This document shows positions 22,051-30,740 of a stretch of DNA of 37,263 nt, piece by piece. The notes under the pieces were generated by a model. That model saw only the letters and a program-made list of their open reading frames with translations, was not told where the DNA came from and ran no database searches. The position numbers and the translations under genes are program-made. The stretch lies in assembly GCA_005882215.1 (NCBI GenBank), contig VBCK01000164.1, positions 1-37,263 of the forward strand, given 5' to 3'. Origin of the DNA: Betaproteobacteria bacterium (GTDB lineage: Bacteria > Pseudomonadota > Gammaproteobacteria > Burkholderiales > Burkholderiaceae_F). The first letter of the stretch is position 1. Every line of letters starts with the position of its first letter.

Positions 22051-25000
22051 ATGCAGAGCGAGATCCCCAGCCGCACGCTGGGCGCCGCTGAAGCGGTCAC
22101 CGTGCCGAAGGTCCGGCTGGTTGCCGGGGCTGGGGTTTCGCCCGAGCAAAGGTCGGTGTTCCTGCGCGAGCCGCCCGCGTTTCCGGGTTGGCTGCTGATT
22201 CTGCTGTTCGCCGGGGCTGGCGCCCAGCTGGGCAACACCGACGGCTGGGGCTGGATCGCAGGGGCGGCGGCGATCGCGCTGATCCGCGCGCTGATCGCGG
22301 TGCGCGTGCTTTCGCCGCGCCAGGTCGACCGCTCCGAATCGAAGCTGGGAATTCTGTTCATTTCGAGTCACATCGCGCAGGCCGCAATGTGGCTGGTGCT
22401 GCTGGCAGCGCCTGACTCGGCCACACACTCCTCGGTACGAACCGCGACGTCGCTGGCGGCGGCGATGCTGCTTTCGGCCGCCAGCCTGCGCGGCTGGCGT
22501 GCCGGCTGGCTGGCGGCGCTGGGCGGCTGGGGCGGCGCGGCCGTCGGCACGGCGATCGGGCTGTGGGATTCGGTGCCGGCTGCGTCGATCATGTTGCTGG
22601 TGTTGCTGCCGGCCACCGCCTGGGCGGGTCTTGCTCCGCCCAGGCCGGCGCCGACCGATTCGCCCGTGCGCCCAACGCGGATCGCGGTGCCGCTTTCGGG
22701 CGCATCGACCCGGCGCGGAGTGCAGCTGGCGGTCCACGCGTCCAGCGCGCCGATGATCGGCGTCTACGACGGGCGCGTGTTCGAGATGAACAAAAGCGCC
22801 GAGGCCTTCGTAGGACAGCTGATGGACCAGTGCGTCGGCCGGCCGGTCGCCGAGCTGTTGCGCCTGGATCCGCCCTCGGCGCTGGACGCCGCTTATCCGG
22901 CTGCCGAGCGTCATGCGCTGGTCACCCTCGAGCGGCCCGAGGCCGGGATGTCGCCGGTGAAGGCCCGGATCCGGGTCGGACGTTCCGGCGGACGCGCCGC
23001 CATTGCGGTGGTCGCACTGGCGCCTACCCCGGAGTACGCGGGGGACCGCGAGCTTGGCACCGATGCACGCCGCCTCGCCGAGTGGTTGGGCGCCGATTCC
23101 ACCGAGGTCTGGTACCGGGACGAGACCGGGCATCTGTACCTGCCCAAGCGCTTCGATCCGGGGTCTGCGCTGACCCCCGATCCCGATCCGAACGCCTTTC
23201 CGCTTTCTCCGATCGTGCCGAAGGAGGAACGCCGGTACGTCAACACGCTGTACCGCGAACAGCTCGGCGCCGGCCGCACGTTCGACGAGCGCCTGACGCT
23301 GACTGACGCGGAAGGCCTGAACCGGTCGATGCGCGTCGTGTGCCTGAGCCGCCCCGGCTTCGAGGGGGAAACCGGCGCCGTGATCGGCGTCGTGAGCGAC
23401 AGCAGCGCGCGCGGCAGCCGGCAGATCTTAGGCTCGGACCTGCTGTCGCAGCTGCCCATGCTGATCTGGGTGATCGATGGCTCGGGACGCGTGGTCCATG
23501 CCCAAGCCAGTGACGTGCAGCGATGGGGTCTGCGGGTGGAGCCGCGCCTCAGGCCGGACTGGGCGAGCGCGCTGGCGCTGCAGCCTGACTCGCAGGATGC
23601 GTTCGGGCGCGCGGTGCAAAAGGCGATGGATGGAAAGCCGACCTTCGACGTGTTGAACTACCGCACCAGCCGCAGCGGCGGGAAGATCGCGCTGCGCTCG
23701 CACTTCGTCCCGTTCGACTCGCCCCTGGGCGACGGCAAGAGCGGTCGCGCCGTGATGGTGACGGACACGATCGCCTCGGTGCGCGAGCTGCTGGACAACG
23801 AGCGGCTGCGGCAGAGCAAGGCGCAGTACAAGGACCTGGTCGAGGCGTCCCCGAACCTGATCTGGGCCTGCGATTCGGCGTTCCGTTTCAGCTTCGTCAG
23901 CCGGCGCGCCTGCCGGGACGTGTACGACCACACGGTCGAGACGCTGCTGGGGCGGCCGATGAGCGCGCTGCTGGATCGGGCGGCCGATCAGAGCGGGGCG
24001 CTCGAGGCGCTGGTCGGCCTGCGCAACGGGCGGGCGCTGCGCGACGTCGAAATGGCGCACCTGACACGGGACGGCCGGCGCATCACGGTCGCGATGAGCG
24101 CGGTAGCGCTGCGCTCGCCAGATGGCAGCTTCGCCGGCGCGATCGGCATCAACGTGGACGTGACTGCGCTCAAGCAGCGGGAGGCGCGGCTGGCCGAGGC
24201 GCTGCGGGTCGAGCGCAGCGTGCTGGATTCAGCGGGCCAGGCCATTGCGGTCGTCAAGGGCGGGGCGGTGGCCCGCTGCAACGATGCGTTCCTGCAGCTG
24301 TTGCGGATGCGCCCGGACGAGCTGGCGGCGGTACCGGTGGCGGACCTTTTTGCCGAACGCACCCAATGGAGCGAAGTGGCCGGCGCGGCCGAGCGGGCGT
24401 CGATCACGGACGACGCGATCGCGCGCGAGATCCGCCTGCGGCGGGTCGGTGCGGGCGCCGAGGCGGAGCAGTTCCTGTGGTGCCAGCTGATGCTGCGCGC
24501 GATCGGCGGTGGCGAATACGTGGTTGCGCTGGCCGACATCGACCAGATCCGGCGGCGCGAAGCGCATGCGCAGCACGACGCGCGTCACGATGAGCTCACC
24601 GGGCTGCCGAACCGGCGCCTGTTGTCGGAGCGGGTGCGGGCCGCGCTGGCAACCAGCGCGCTGCGCAACTCGGGTTGCGCGATGCTGGTGTTCGATCTGG
24701 ACGGCTTCAAGCCGATCAACGACAAATACGGCCATCCGGCCGGCGACGTGGTGCTGCGCGAGATCGCGCACCGGCTACAGAATATCGTGCGGCCGCAGGA
24801 CACCGTGGCCCGGATCGGCGGCGACGAGTTCGCGCTGCTGATGCCCGATTGCGGCTCGATCCAGGACGTCGAACGGATCGCGCAGCGGATCCTGGGCGAA
24901 CTGGCGCAACCGCTGACGGCGGCCGATCTGGGCGGAGCGCGGCTGACGGCGAGCCTGGGCGTCGTGATGGCGCCCGAGCATGGTTGCGAGCCGGAGTGGC

Positions 25001-25098
25001 TGATGCGGATGGCCGACCGCGCGATGTACGACGCCAAGGTCGACGGCGGCGATCGGGTCGTGTTCTCCCGCAGCGTGAGCGGGCTCGGCTTTCGTTAG
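22051..25098 (+). CDS. Membrane PAS-PAS-PAS-GGDEF diguanylate cyclase
   Basis: A 1015-residue c-di-GMP synthase. Residues about 45-195 hold five or six membrane helices. Then come several PAS-like sensor segments (about 235-330, 460-560, 585-700 and 705-830; e.g. LVEASPNLIWACDSAFRFSFVSRRA). A C-terminal GGDEF domain has DELTGLPNRRLL, FDLDGFKPINDKYGHPAGD and the intact catalytic RIGGDEFALL near 923. An RPQD five residues before GGDEF is a product-inhibition I-site, so feedback control is likely. No EAL domain is present. The ATG at 22051 was chosen; GTG 21994 adds an Arg-rich leader. Neither start has a clear ribosome site. Its stop overlaps that of the convergent GNAT gene. Confidence 0.92.
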   Translation: MQSEIPSRTLGAAEAVTVPKVRLVAGAGVSPEQRSVFLREPPAFPGWLLILLFAGAGAQLGNTDGWGWIAGAAAIALIRALIAVRVLSPRQVDRSESKLGILFISSHIAQAAMWLVLLAAPDSATHSSVRTATSLAAAMLLSAASLRGWRAGWLAALGGWGGAAVGTAIGLWDSVPAASIMLLVLLPATAWAGLAPPRPAPTDSPVRPTRIAVPLSGASTRRGVQLAVHASSAPMIGVYDGRVFEMNKSAEAFVGQLMDQCVGRPVAELLRLDPPSALDAAYPAAERHALVTLERPEAGMSPVKARIRVGRSGGRAAIAVVALAPTPEYAGDRELGTDARRLAEWLGADSTEVWYRDETGHLYLPKRFDPGSALTPDPDPNAFPLSPIVPKEERRYVNTLYREQLGAGRTFDERLTLTDAEGLNRSMRVVCLSRPGFEGETGAVIGVVSDSSARGSRQILGSDLLSQLPMLIWVIDGSGRVVHAQASDVQRWGLRVEPRLRPDWASALALQPDSQDAFGRAVQKAMDGKPTFDVLNYRTSRSGGKIALRSHFVPFDSPLGDGKSGRAVMVTDTIASVRELLDNERLRQSKAQYKDLVEASPNLIWACDSAFRFSFVSRRACRDVYDHTVETLLGRPMSALLDRAADQSGALEALVGLRNGRALRDVEMAHLTRDGRRITVAMSAVALRSPDGSFAGAIGINVDVTALKQREARLAEALRVERSVLDSAGQAIAVVKGGAVARCNDAFLQLLRMRPDELAAVPVADLFAERTQWSEVAGAAERASITDDAIAREIRLRRVGAGAEAEQFLWCQLMLRAIGGGEYVVALADIDQIRRREAHAQHDARHDELTGLPNRRLLSERVRAALATSALRNSGCAMLVFDLDGFKPINDKYGHPAGDVVLREIAHRLQNIVRPQDTVARIGGDEFALLMPDCGSIQDVERIAQRILGELAQPLTAADLGGARLTASLGVVMAPEHGCEPEWLMRMADRAMYDAKVDGGDRVVFSRSVSGLGFR

Positions 25099-25781
25099 AG
25101 CAACTGCAGGGCCGGGCGGTGTGACACGGCCGTGCCGAGCGAGGCGAGCGACGGCGTTCCGGTGTGATCGGTGTGTTCGCGCCGGATCGCCTTCCAGTCC
25201 TCGCGCCGCATCTCGAAAAGGCTCGATTGGCGCGGTTGCTGCGTGTACTGATCCAGGCTGCCGGCGGGAATCACCTCGATGAAGCCGGCCTCGTTCAGCA
25301 GCTCCAGGAACGGCTCGTGCCGGTCCGGACAGCCCGCGTACAGCTTGTGCGCGCCCAGGGCTGCGAACGTCAGGTCACCCATGGCCGTGATGGCCTCCGC
25401 GGCGAGCTGCGAACCCAGGAAATTCGGATGCGTGAACCAGTCGATGATCCAGACGGAGCGCGTCGGTCCCACCGAGCGCATGCGGACATAGCCGACGAAC
25501 TCGTGCGACTGTCGCTTCACGACCGCCATCGAATAGCCGTCGCCCTGCAGCCACTCGGTCGTCCCACGGCGCGCCAGCTCCTTGACCTCGCGCTCGCTCC
25601 GGGGCGCCTCGCCGGACCAGCATTGTCGGAACTCGGGCTGCACGACCGCGCGCCAGATGCGCGGCACGTCCGCGCCATCGAGCGGGCGCAGTACGCAGTG
25701 CTCGGTGAACCAGCGAAAGTAGCGGGGCAACTGCGCGTAGACGCGCCCAGGTGCCGAAGTCGGAGTCGAAATCACGGTCAT
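25095..25781 (-). CDS. GNAT family N-acetyltransferase
   Basis: A 228-residue acetyltransferase of the GNAT (RimJ/RimL-like) fold. It has CVLRPLDGADVPRIWRAVVQPEFRQCW at the start, SMAVVKRQSHEFVGYVRMRSVG as the central strands, and IIDWFTHPNFLGSQLAAEAITAMGDLTFAALGAHKLYAGCPDRHEPFLELLNEAGFIEV as the acetyl-CoA part. The acceptor is unknown. Of two close ATGs, 25781 has AGGGAG six bases upstream and is preferred to 25787, which touches that site. The stop overlaps the GGDEF stop by four bases (TTAG), with no terminator between them. Confidence 0.85.
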   Translation of the reverse strand: MTVISTPTSAPGRVYAQLPRYFRWFTEHCVLRPLDGADVPRIWRAVVQPEFRQCWSGEAPRSEREVKELARRGTTEWLQGDGYSMAVVKRQSHEFVGYVRMRSVGPTRSVWIIDWFTHPNFLGSQLAAEAITAMGDLTFAALGAHKLYAGCPDRHEPFLELLNEAGFIEVIPAGSLDQYTQQPRQSSLFEMRREDWKAIRREHTDHTGTPSLASLGTAVSHRPALQLL

Positions 25782-26019
25782 GGCCATCTCCCTGACAAAT
25801 CTCTTGTGTTCCCCCGCGAACGTGGTAGGGGTAGCCGTTCGCTTCAGACACATTGTGGGGATCGGCTGGACGGACTACTACTTGAAATATGCACCCTTAA
25901 CGGAAAAATGGGCGCAAGTTTGTCGGACTGGTTCCTACAACCCTGACAGGCTTCGAGGCGGGCGCTTTGCGCCCCAACGGCCAATGCGCGATGAGAGCCC
26001 TATTGCTGCTTATTGCGGG

Positions 26020-26721
26020 CTATCTGAGCGCTTCTCCCAGGAAGCCAGCAAGGTCGCGGATTTCGTCCTCGGAAACCGAATGCGGGATCGCGTATTCGTG
26101 CCATTGAACCCGGCAGCCCAGGGCAGCCAGCGCCGCCCGTGACGCCTGGGCCAGGCCGATCGGAACCACGGTGTCGTCGCGTCCGTGTCCCATGAAAACC
26201 GGCATCGAGCGCGCCGCGGCGGTGGCCTCGGCAGCGGCGCTTTGAGCCAGCGGCAGGTACCCCGACAGCACGATGAGCGCGGCCAGCGGCTCGCGCTGGC
26301 GCAGGCCCGCCTGCAGCGTGATCGCGCCGCCCTGCGAGAAGCCGGCCAGCACGATGCGCGAGCGCGGGGTCCCGCGTGTCACTTCGCGCTCGATCAGCGC
26401 CTCGACCTGGGCTTGCGACTGCCGGATGCCGGCCGCATCCTCGCGCTGCTCGATCTGCATGCCCCGCACGTCGTACCAGGCCCGCATCACGGCGCCGCCG
26501 TTGATCGTGACGGGCCGCAGCGGGGCGTGCGGGAACACGTAGCGCGCCGCCGGCGCCCCCAGCGCCTGTAGCTCGCGCACGACCGGCACGAAATCGAAGC
26601 CGTCGGCGCCCAGCCCGTGCAGCCAGATGATCGAGGCGCGCGGCGCCGGCTCGGTCAACAGCTCGACGCATTCGAGCGTGGAGCCCGGATCGATCGAGCC
26701 GGTGGGCTGCACTTCGTTCAA
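26020..26721 (-). CDS. Alpha/beta hydrolase, carboxylesterase/phospholipase type
   Basis: A 233-residue serine hydrolase. Nucleophile elbow GFSQGG, acid GRDDTVVP and histidine IPHSVSEDE make the triad; SIIWLHGLGADGFDFVPVV and RYVFPHAPLRPVTINGG are typical of the Abhydrolase_2 (EstB/YpfH-like carboxylesterase, acyl-protein-thioesterase-like) group. It is cytosolic, with no signal peptide. Its ATG overlaps the mogA stop by four bases (ATGA), so it is the last gene of the darP-mogA-esterase run. Natural substrate is not known. Confidence 0.92.
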   Translation of the reverse strand: MNEVQPTGSIDPGSTLECVELLTEPAPRASIIWLHGLGADGFDFVPVVRELQALGAPAARYVFPHAPLRPVTINGGAVMRAWYDVRGMQIEQREDAAGIRQSQAQVEALIEREVTRGTPRSRIVLAGFSQGGAITLQAGLRQREPLAALIVLSGYLPLAQSAAAEATAAARSMPVFMGHGRDDTVVPIGLAQASRAALAALGCRVQWHEYAIPHSVSEDEIRDLAGFLGEALR

Positions 26722-27365
26722 CGGCGCGCTCCCGCCGCCGGCGTGCCGCCGGGAGCCCGCAGTGCGTGCTGGGGCCGGAACGCCTGCACCACTTCTTCGT
26801 GGGTTTCCACATACGGCCCGCCGATCAGCTGGAGGCAGTACGGCACCGACGCGAAGATGCCCGCCACGTTGCGGCCCGACTGCGCGTCGCGCAGTCCGCC
26901 CAGCGTTTCGGTGATCGATTTGGGTTGGCCCGGCAGGTTCAGGATCAGCGCGCTGTGGTCCGCGGTTTCACGCAGCACCCCGACCTGGCGCGACAGCACC
27001 GCGGTGGGCACGAATTCGAGCGAGATGCGGCGCATCTGCTCGCCGTAGCCGGGCAGCTCGCGCGTGGCCACGGCCAGGGTCGCTTCCGGCGTCACGTCGC
27101 GGCGCGACGGCCCGGTGCCCCCGGTGGTCAGCACCAGGTCGCAGCCGAGCTCGTCGACCAGTTCCACCAGCGTGGCCTCGATCAGCGCTCGCTCGTCCGC
27201 GATCAGCCGTTCGTGCGCCTGCCAGGGCGATTTCAACGCGGCGGCGAGCCAGCTGCGCAACGCCGGCACGCCCTCGTCCCCGTACTGCCCGGCCGAGGCA
27301 CGATCGGAGATCGACACCAACCCCACCACCAGCTCGTCGGGGTGGTTGCGGACGACGCGGCTCAC
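26718..27365 (-). CDS. mogA: Molybdopterin adenylyltransferase
   Basis: A 215-residue MoaB/Mog-family protein that adenylylates molybdopterin before molybdate insertion. It shows VGLVSISDRASAGQYGDEGVPALRSWL, the LTTGGTGPSRRDVTPEAT motif with GGTG and the conserved Asp, and the LPGQPKSI loop. The last 20 residues (HALRAPGGTPAAGARR) are a non-conserved tail. The GTG start overlaps the darP stop (GTGA), and its own stop overlaps the esterase start. No molybdoenzyme is seen in the window, so the cofactor users lie elsewhere. Confidence 0.9.
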   Translation of the reverse strand: MSRVVRNHPDELVVGLVSISDRASAGQYGDEGVPALRSWLAAALKSPWQAHERLIADERALIEATLVELVDELGCDLVLTTGGTGPSRRDVTPEATLAVATRELPGYGEQMRRISLEFVPTAVLSRQVGVLRETADHSALILNLPGQPKSITETLGGLRDAQSGRNVAGIFASVPYCLQLIGGPYVETHEEVVQAFRPQHALRAPGGTPAAGARR

Positions 27366-27688
27366 AGCGCCGCCTCGGGCTTGCCGGTGACCACGGCAAG
27401 GCGCGCGCGGATCGCTTCGGCGTCGGCGTTACGCATCAGGCGCCCGATGTATTGCAGCTGGCGGCGCAGCGCCTCGCGCGCCGTGATCCGGCGCGCCATC
27501 TCGATCTGCTCGCGCAGCAGCTCGGGCAGCTCGATGCGCTGCAACTGCGCCGGCGGCAGCCCGGCCAGCCGCTGGCCGAGCCTTTGCAGCTCGTGCATCT
27601 CGCGCTTCAGCCGCGTCTTGCTCGGGCGCTCGAGCGCAAGCCCGGCGGGAGCCTCGCCGGTCGCATCGGAGGGGGGCGGCGTTCGCAT
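27362..27688 (-). CDS. darP: DarP (YjgA) ribosome-associated protein, C-terminal half missing
   Basis: A 108-residue protein matching the N-terminal half of DarP/YjgA, a factor in 50S subunit maturation. KTRLKREMHELQRLGQRLAGL, LPELLREQIEMARRITAREALRRQLQYIGRLMRNADAEAIRARL correspond to the first helical domain. E. coli YjgA has 183 residues and a second domain ending in an RxLIRNAxKE...PPK...REL stretch. That domain is absent here: the protein stops at GKPEAAL, with the TGA overlapping the mogA GTG. The junction is neat, so either a compact variant or an in-place deletion is possible. It is divergent from pmbA, as in other Burkholderiales. Confidence 0.8.
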   Translation of the reverse strand: MRTPPPSDATGEAPAGLALERPSKTRLKREMHELQRLGQRLAGLPPAQLQRIELPELLREQIEMARRITAREALRRQLQYIGRLMRNADAEAIRARLAVVTGKPEAAL

Positions 27689-27745
27689 GGTCGGCAGCGT
27701 TGCGGGCAGGCGGGCCGCTCGGAAAGCGGGGTGTGCGTCAGTCGC

Positions 27746-27751
27746 TATGAT
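27746..27751 (+). promoter_or_regulatory. Possible -10 element for pmbA
   Basis: TATGAT (27746-27751), five of six matches to the sigma70 -10 hexamer, lies 26 bases before the first possible pmbA start in the darP/pmbA divergent region. No convincing -35 hexamer is found 16-18 bases upstream. Confidence 0.35.
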
Positions 27752-27777
27752 AGCTACCCGCCTTCGCCCTGCGGGCT

Positions 27778-29166
27778 ATGGCGGGTGCCCTGAACCAACA
27801 ACAAGCGCAGGCGCTTATGACCGTACGGCTATCGATCCCGCAGGACCAGCTGCGCGATATCGCGCTCAAGACGCTGGAGATCGCGAAAGAGCTGGGCGCG
27901 ACCGCCGCCGCGTGCGAGGTGAGCGAATCGAGCGGCCTGTCGGTGACGACCCGCAAGGCCGTGGTCGAGACGATCGAGAACACGCGCGACAAGGGCGTTG
28001 CGGTCACCGTGTACATCGGCAAGCGGCGCGGTCATTCCTCCACGTCGGACTTCGCCCAGCGCGCCCTGCGCGAGGCGGTGCAGGCCGCCTACGACATCGC
28101 GCGCTTTACTGCCGAGGACGACGCGGCGGGCCTGCCCGACGAGGACACGCTGGAGCGCGCGCCGGCGGAGCTGGACCTGTTTCACCCGTGGCCGATCGAC
28201 ACCGACGAGGCGATCCGGATCGCGCAGCGCGCCGAGCAGGCCGCTTTCGACGTGAGCTCGAACGTGGTGAACTCCGAGGGCGCCAACGTGTACGCCTCGG
28301 GCGGGCACTTCGTGCTGGCCAACACGCTCGGCTTCGTGGCGGGCTATCCGTACTCGCGCCACTCGATCTCGGTGGCGCCGATTGCGCGCAACGGCAAAGG
28401 AATGCAGCGCGACGACTGGTATTCGGCCTCGCGCGCGCCGGAAGAGCTGGCCGAGCCCGAGGCGATTGGACGCTACGCTGCGCAGCGGGCGCTGGCCCGG
28501 CTGGGCGCGCGCAAGCTGCGCACGCGGCAGTGCCCGGTGCTGTTCGAGGCGCCGGTGGCGTGCGGCCTGCTGGGCAATTTCGTGCAGGCCGCCAGCGGCG
28601 GGGCGCTGTACCGGAAGGCGTCGTTCCTGGTCGACGCGCTGGGCAAGCCCCTTTTTGCCGACCACATCACGGTGCGCGAGGATCCATTCCTGGCGCGCGC
28701 GCTCGGCTCCAGCCCGTTCGACGAAGAAGGCGTGCGCGGGCAGCGGCGCGACGTGGTGGCCGGCGGCGTGCTCACCGGCTACTTCCTGTCCACCTACTCG
28801 GCGCGCAAGCTGGGGATGAAGACCACGGGCAACGCGGGCGGCGCTCACAACCTGGAGCTGCACTCCTCGCTCACGCAACCGGGCGACGGCTTCGTTCAGA
28901 TGCTGCGCAAGTTGGACCGCGGGCCCCTGGTCACCGAGATGATCGGGCAGGGCGTCAATGTCGCCACGGGCGACTACTCGCGCGGCGCCACCGGCTTCTG
29001 GGTCGAAGGTGGCCGCATCCGCCACCCGGTCGAGGAGATCACGGTGGCCGGCAACCTGCGCGAGATGTTCCGCGGCGTGCGCGCGGTCGGAGCCGATCAG
29101 GTGATCCGCGGCGGCCGCATCAGCGGCTCGGTGCTAATAGAGAACATGACGGTCGGCGGAAGTTAA
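27778..29166 (+). CDS. pmbA: PmbA/TldE metalloprotease-family protein
   Basis: A 462-residue TldE/PmbA protein, partner of TldD in a protease complex that matures peptide antibiotics and degrades unfolded peptides. Family stretches: GLSVTTRKAVVETIENTRDKGVAVTVYIGKRRGHSSTSDF, VVNSEGANVYASGGHFVLANTLGFVAGYPYSRHSIS, FEAPVACGLLGNFVQAASGGALYRKASFLVDALGK, YFLSTYSARKLGMKTTGNAGGAHNL and TEMIGQGVNVATGDYSRGATGFWVEGGRI. TldE subunits normally lack the zinc HExxxH of TldD, and none is seen here. ATG 27778 and ATG 27817 are both possible starts; the second has a weak CGCAGG upstream. It is convergent with argH, six bases apart. No tldD is in the window. Confidence 0.92.
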   Translation: MAGALNQQQAQALMTVRLSIPQDQLRDIALKTLEIAKELGATAAACEVSESSGLSVTTRKAVVETIENTRDKGVAVTVYIGKRRGHSSTSDFAQRALREAVQAAYDIARFTAEDDAAGLPDEDTLERAPAELDLFHPWPIDTDEAIRIAQRAEQAAFDVSSNVVNSEGANVYASGGHFVLANTLGFVAGYPYSRHSISVAPIARNGKGMQRDDWYSASRAPEELAEPEAIGRYAAQRALARLGARKLRTRQCPVLFEAPVACGLLGNFVQAASGGALYRKASFLVDALGKPLFADHITVREDPFLARALGSSPFDEEGVRGQRRDVVAGGVLTGYFLSTYSARKLGMKTTGNAGGAHNLELHSSLTQPGDGFVQMLRKLDRGPLVTEMIGQGVNVATGDYSRGATGFWVEGGRIRHPVEEITVAGNLREMFRGVRAVGADQVIRGGRISGSVLIENMTVGGS

Positions 29167-29172
29167 GCCGAG

Positions 29173-30660
29173 TTAGGCCGTCGCGGGAGAGGGGCCGGGG
29201 GTGAGGGCGGCGCGCTGCTCCAGCGTCTTCTGCCACCGCCGGACCTGTGCGGCGACCTGCGCGGGCGCGGTGCCGCCCACGTGATCGCGCGCCGCCACCG
29301 ATCCCTCCAGCGTCAGCACCTTGAACACGCCTTCGCCGATCTGAGGAGCCAGCGCCTGCAGCTCCTGCAGCGGCAGATCGGCCAGCGCGCAGCCCAGCTC
29401 GTCGGCGCGGCGCACCGCGCGCGCCACCGCCTCGTGCGCGTCGCGAAACGCGACGCCCCGTCGCACGAGGTAATCGGCCAGGTCGGTCGCGGTCGAGTGC
29501 CCTTGCAGCGCGGCCCGGCGCATCGCCTCGTGGTCGACCCGGATGCCCGGCACCATCTCGGCAAAGGCGCGCAGCGTCGCGTGCAGCGTGTCGATCGTGT
29601 CGAACACCGGCTCCTTGTCTTCCTGGTTGTCCTTGTTGTACGCGAGCGGCTGTCCCTTGATCAGCGTCAGCAGCGCAACCAGGTGGCCGATCACGCGGCC
29701 CGTCTTGCCGCGCGCGAGCTCTGCCACATCGGGATTGCGCTTCTGCGGCATGATCGAGGAGCCGGTCGTGAAACGGTCCGGCAGCTGAATGAAGCCGAAG
29801 CCGGGACTGAGCCACAGCACCAGTTCCTCGGCCAGGCGCGACAGGTGCGCCATCAGCAGCGCGCCGGCTGCGCACAGCTCGATCGCGAAGTCCCGGTCCG
29901 ACACCGCATCGATCGAGTTCTGGCACACCGCCTCGAACTTCAGATCGCGCGCCACCCGCTCCCGGTCGATCGGAAAGGTGGTGCCGGCCAGCGCCGCCGA
30001 GCCCAGCGGCAAGCGGTTCATGCGGCCTCGCGCATCAACGAGGCGTTCGCGATCGCGCTCCAGCATTTCCACGTACGCGAGCAGATGGTGTCCGAACGTC
30101 ACCGGCTGGGCCACCTGCAGGTGCGTGTAGCCCGGCATCACGGTGCCGCTGTGCGCGGCCGCCAGCTCGACCAGCGAGCGCTGCACCGCATCGATCTCCT
30201 CCAGCAGCCGGTCGACCTCGCCCCGCAGATAGAGGCGCAGATCGGTGGCCACCTGGTCGTTGCGCGAACGCGCCGTGTGCAGCCGCTTGCCGGCGTCGCC
30301 TGCGAGCTCGGTCAGGCGCGCCTCCACGTTCAGGTGCACGTCCTCCAGCGCCACCTGCCACTGAAACGTGCCGGCCTCGATCTCGGTCAGCACCTGCGCG
30401 AGGCCCTGTTCGATGCGTGCCAGTTCCTCGGCGCTGAGCACGCCCGCGGCCGCCAGCATCGAGGCGTGCGCGAGCGAGGCCTGGATGTCGGCGTGCGCCA
30501 GCCGCTGGTCGAACCCGACGCTGGCCGTGTAGTTCAGCACGAACTGCGCGACCGGCTCGGCGAAACGCCCGGACCACGCGCGCTCCTTCGCGTGCAGAGG
30601 CGATTCGTCGCGCAGGCTCTCGCGCAGTTTCCCTGACTGGCCCGTTTTCCTGTCTGTCAT
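29173..30660 (-). CDS. argH: Argininosuccinate lyase
   Basis: A 495-residue enzyme that splits argininosuccinate into arginine and fumarate, the last step of arginine synthesis. It has the fumarase-superfamily signature [12 protein letters not shown] near residue 300, with the catalytic Ser in its loop, [37 protein letters not shown] and [10 protein letters not shown]. The first 25 residues before [13 protein letters not shown] are longer than usual. The last residues, [10 protein letters not shown], are not argH: they come from a dispersed repeat at 29183-29208. Downstream on the plus strand the LytS kinase gene starts divergently. Confidence 0.95.
   Translation of the reverse strand: MTDRKTGQSGKLRESLRDESPLHAKERAWSGRFAEPVAQFVLNYTASVGFDQRLAHADIQASLAHASMLAAAGVLSAEELARIEQGLAQVLTEIEAGTFQWQVALEDVHLNVEARLTELAGDAGKRLHTARSRNDQVATDLRLYLRGEVDRLLEEIDAVQRSLVELAAAHSGTVMPGYTHLQVAQPVTFGHHLLAYVEMLERDRERLVDARGRMNRLPLGSAALAGTTFPIDRERVARDLKFEAVCQNSIDAVSDRDFAIELCAAGALLMAHLSRLAEELVLWLSPGFGFIQLPDRFTTGSSIMPQKRNPDVAELARGKTGRVIGHLVALLTLIKGQPLAYNKDNQEDKEPVFDTIDTLHATLRAFAEMVPGIRVDHEAMRRAALQGHSTATDLADYLVRRGVAFRDAHEAVARAVRRADELGCALADLPLQELQALAPQIGEGVFKVLTLEGSVAARDHVGGTAPAQVAAQVRRWQKTLEQRAALTPGPSPATA
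29183..29208 (-). repeat. Copy or fragment of a dispersed intergenic repeat inside the argH 3' end
   Basis: The bases read on the minus strand as CTCACCCCCGGCCCC then TCTCCCGCGACGG. This is the left half of a GC-rich element common in intergenic DNA of several proteobacteria, often mistranslated as LTPGPSP. It supplies the last ten codons of argH. The palindromic second half seems missing. Recognition is from memory of the motif. Confidence 0.55.
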
Positions 30661-30740
30661 TTCGGCGCGGGCTATGCAAGACTGTGAGCTTGAAGTGTAA
30701 CGACGGCAGGGTCTGGATCGACGCCGGAATTTTGCAGGTG

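Noticed and set aside
25960-25974. GGGCGC-TTT-GCGCCC hairpin downstream of the esterase gene
   Set aside because: No T-run on either strand; too short to call a terminator with confidence.
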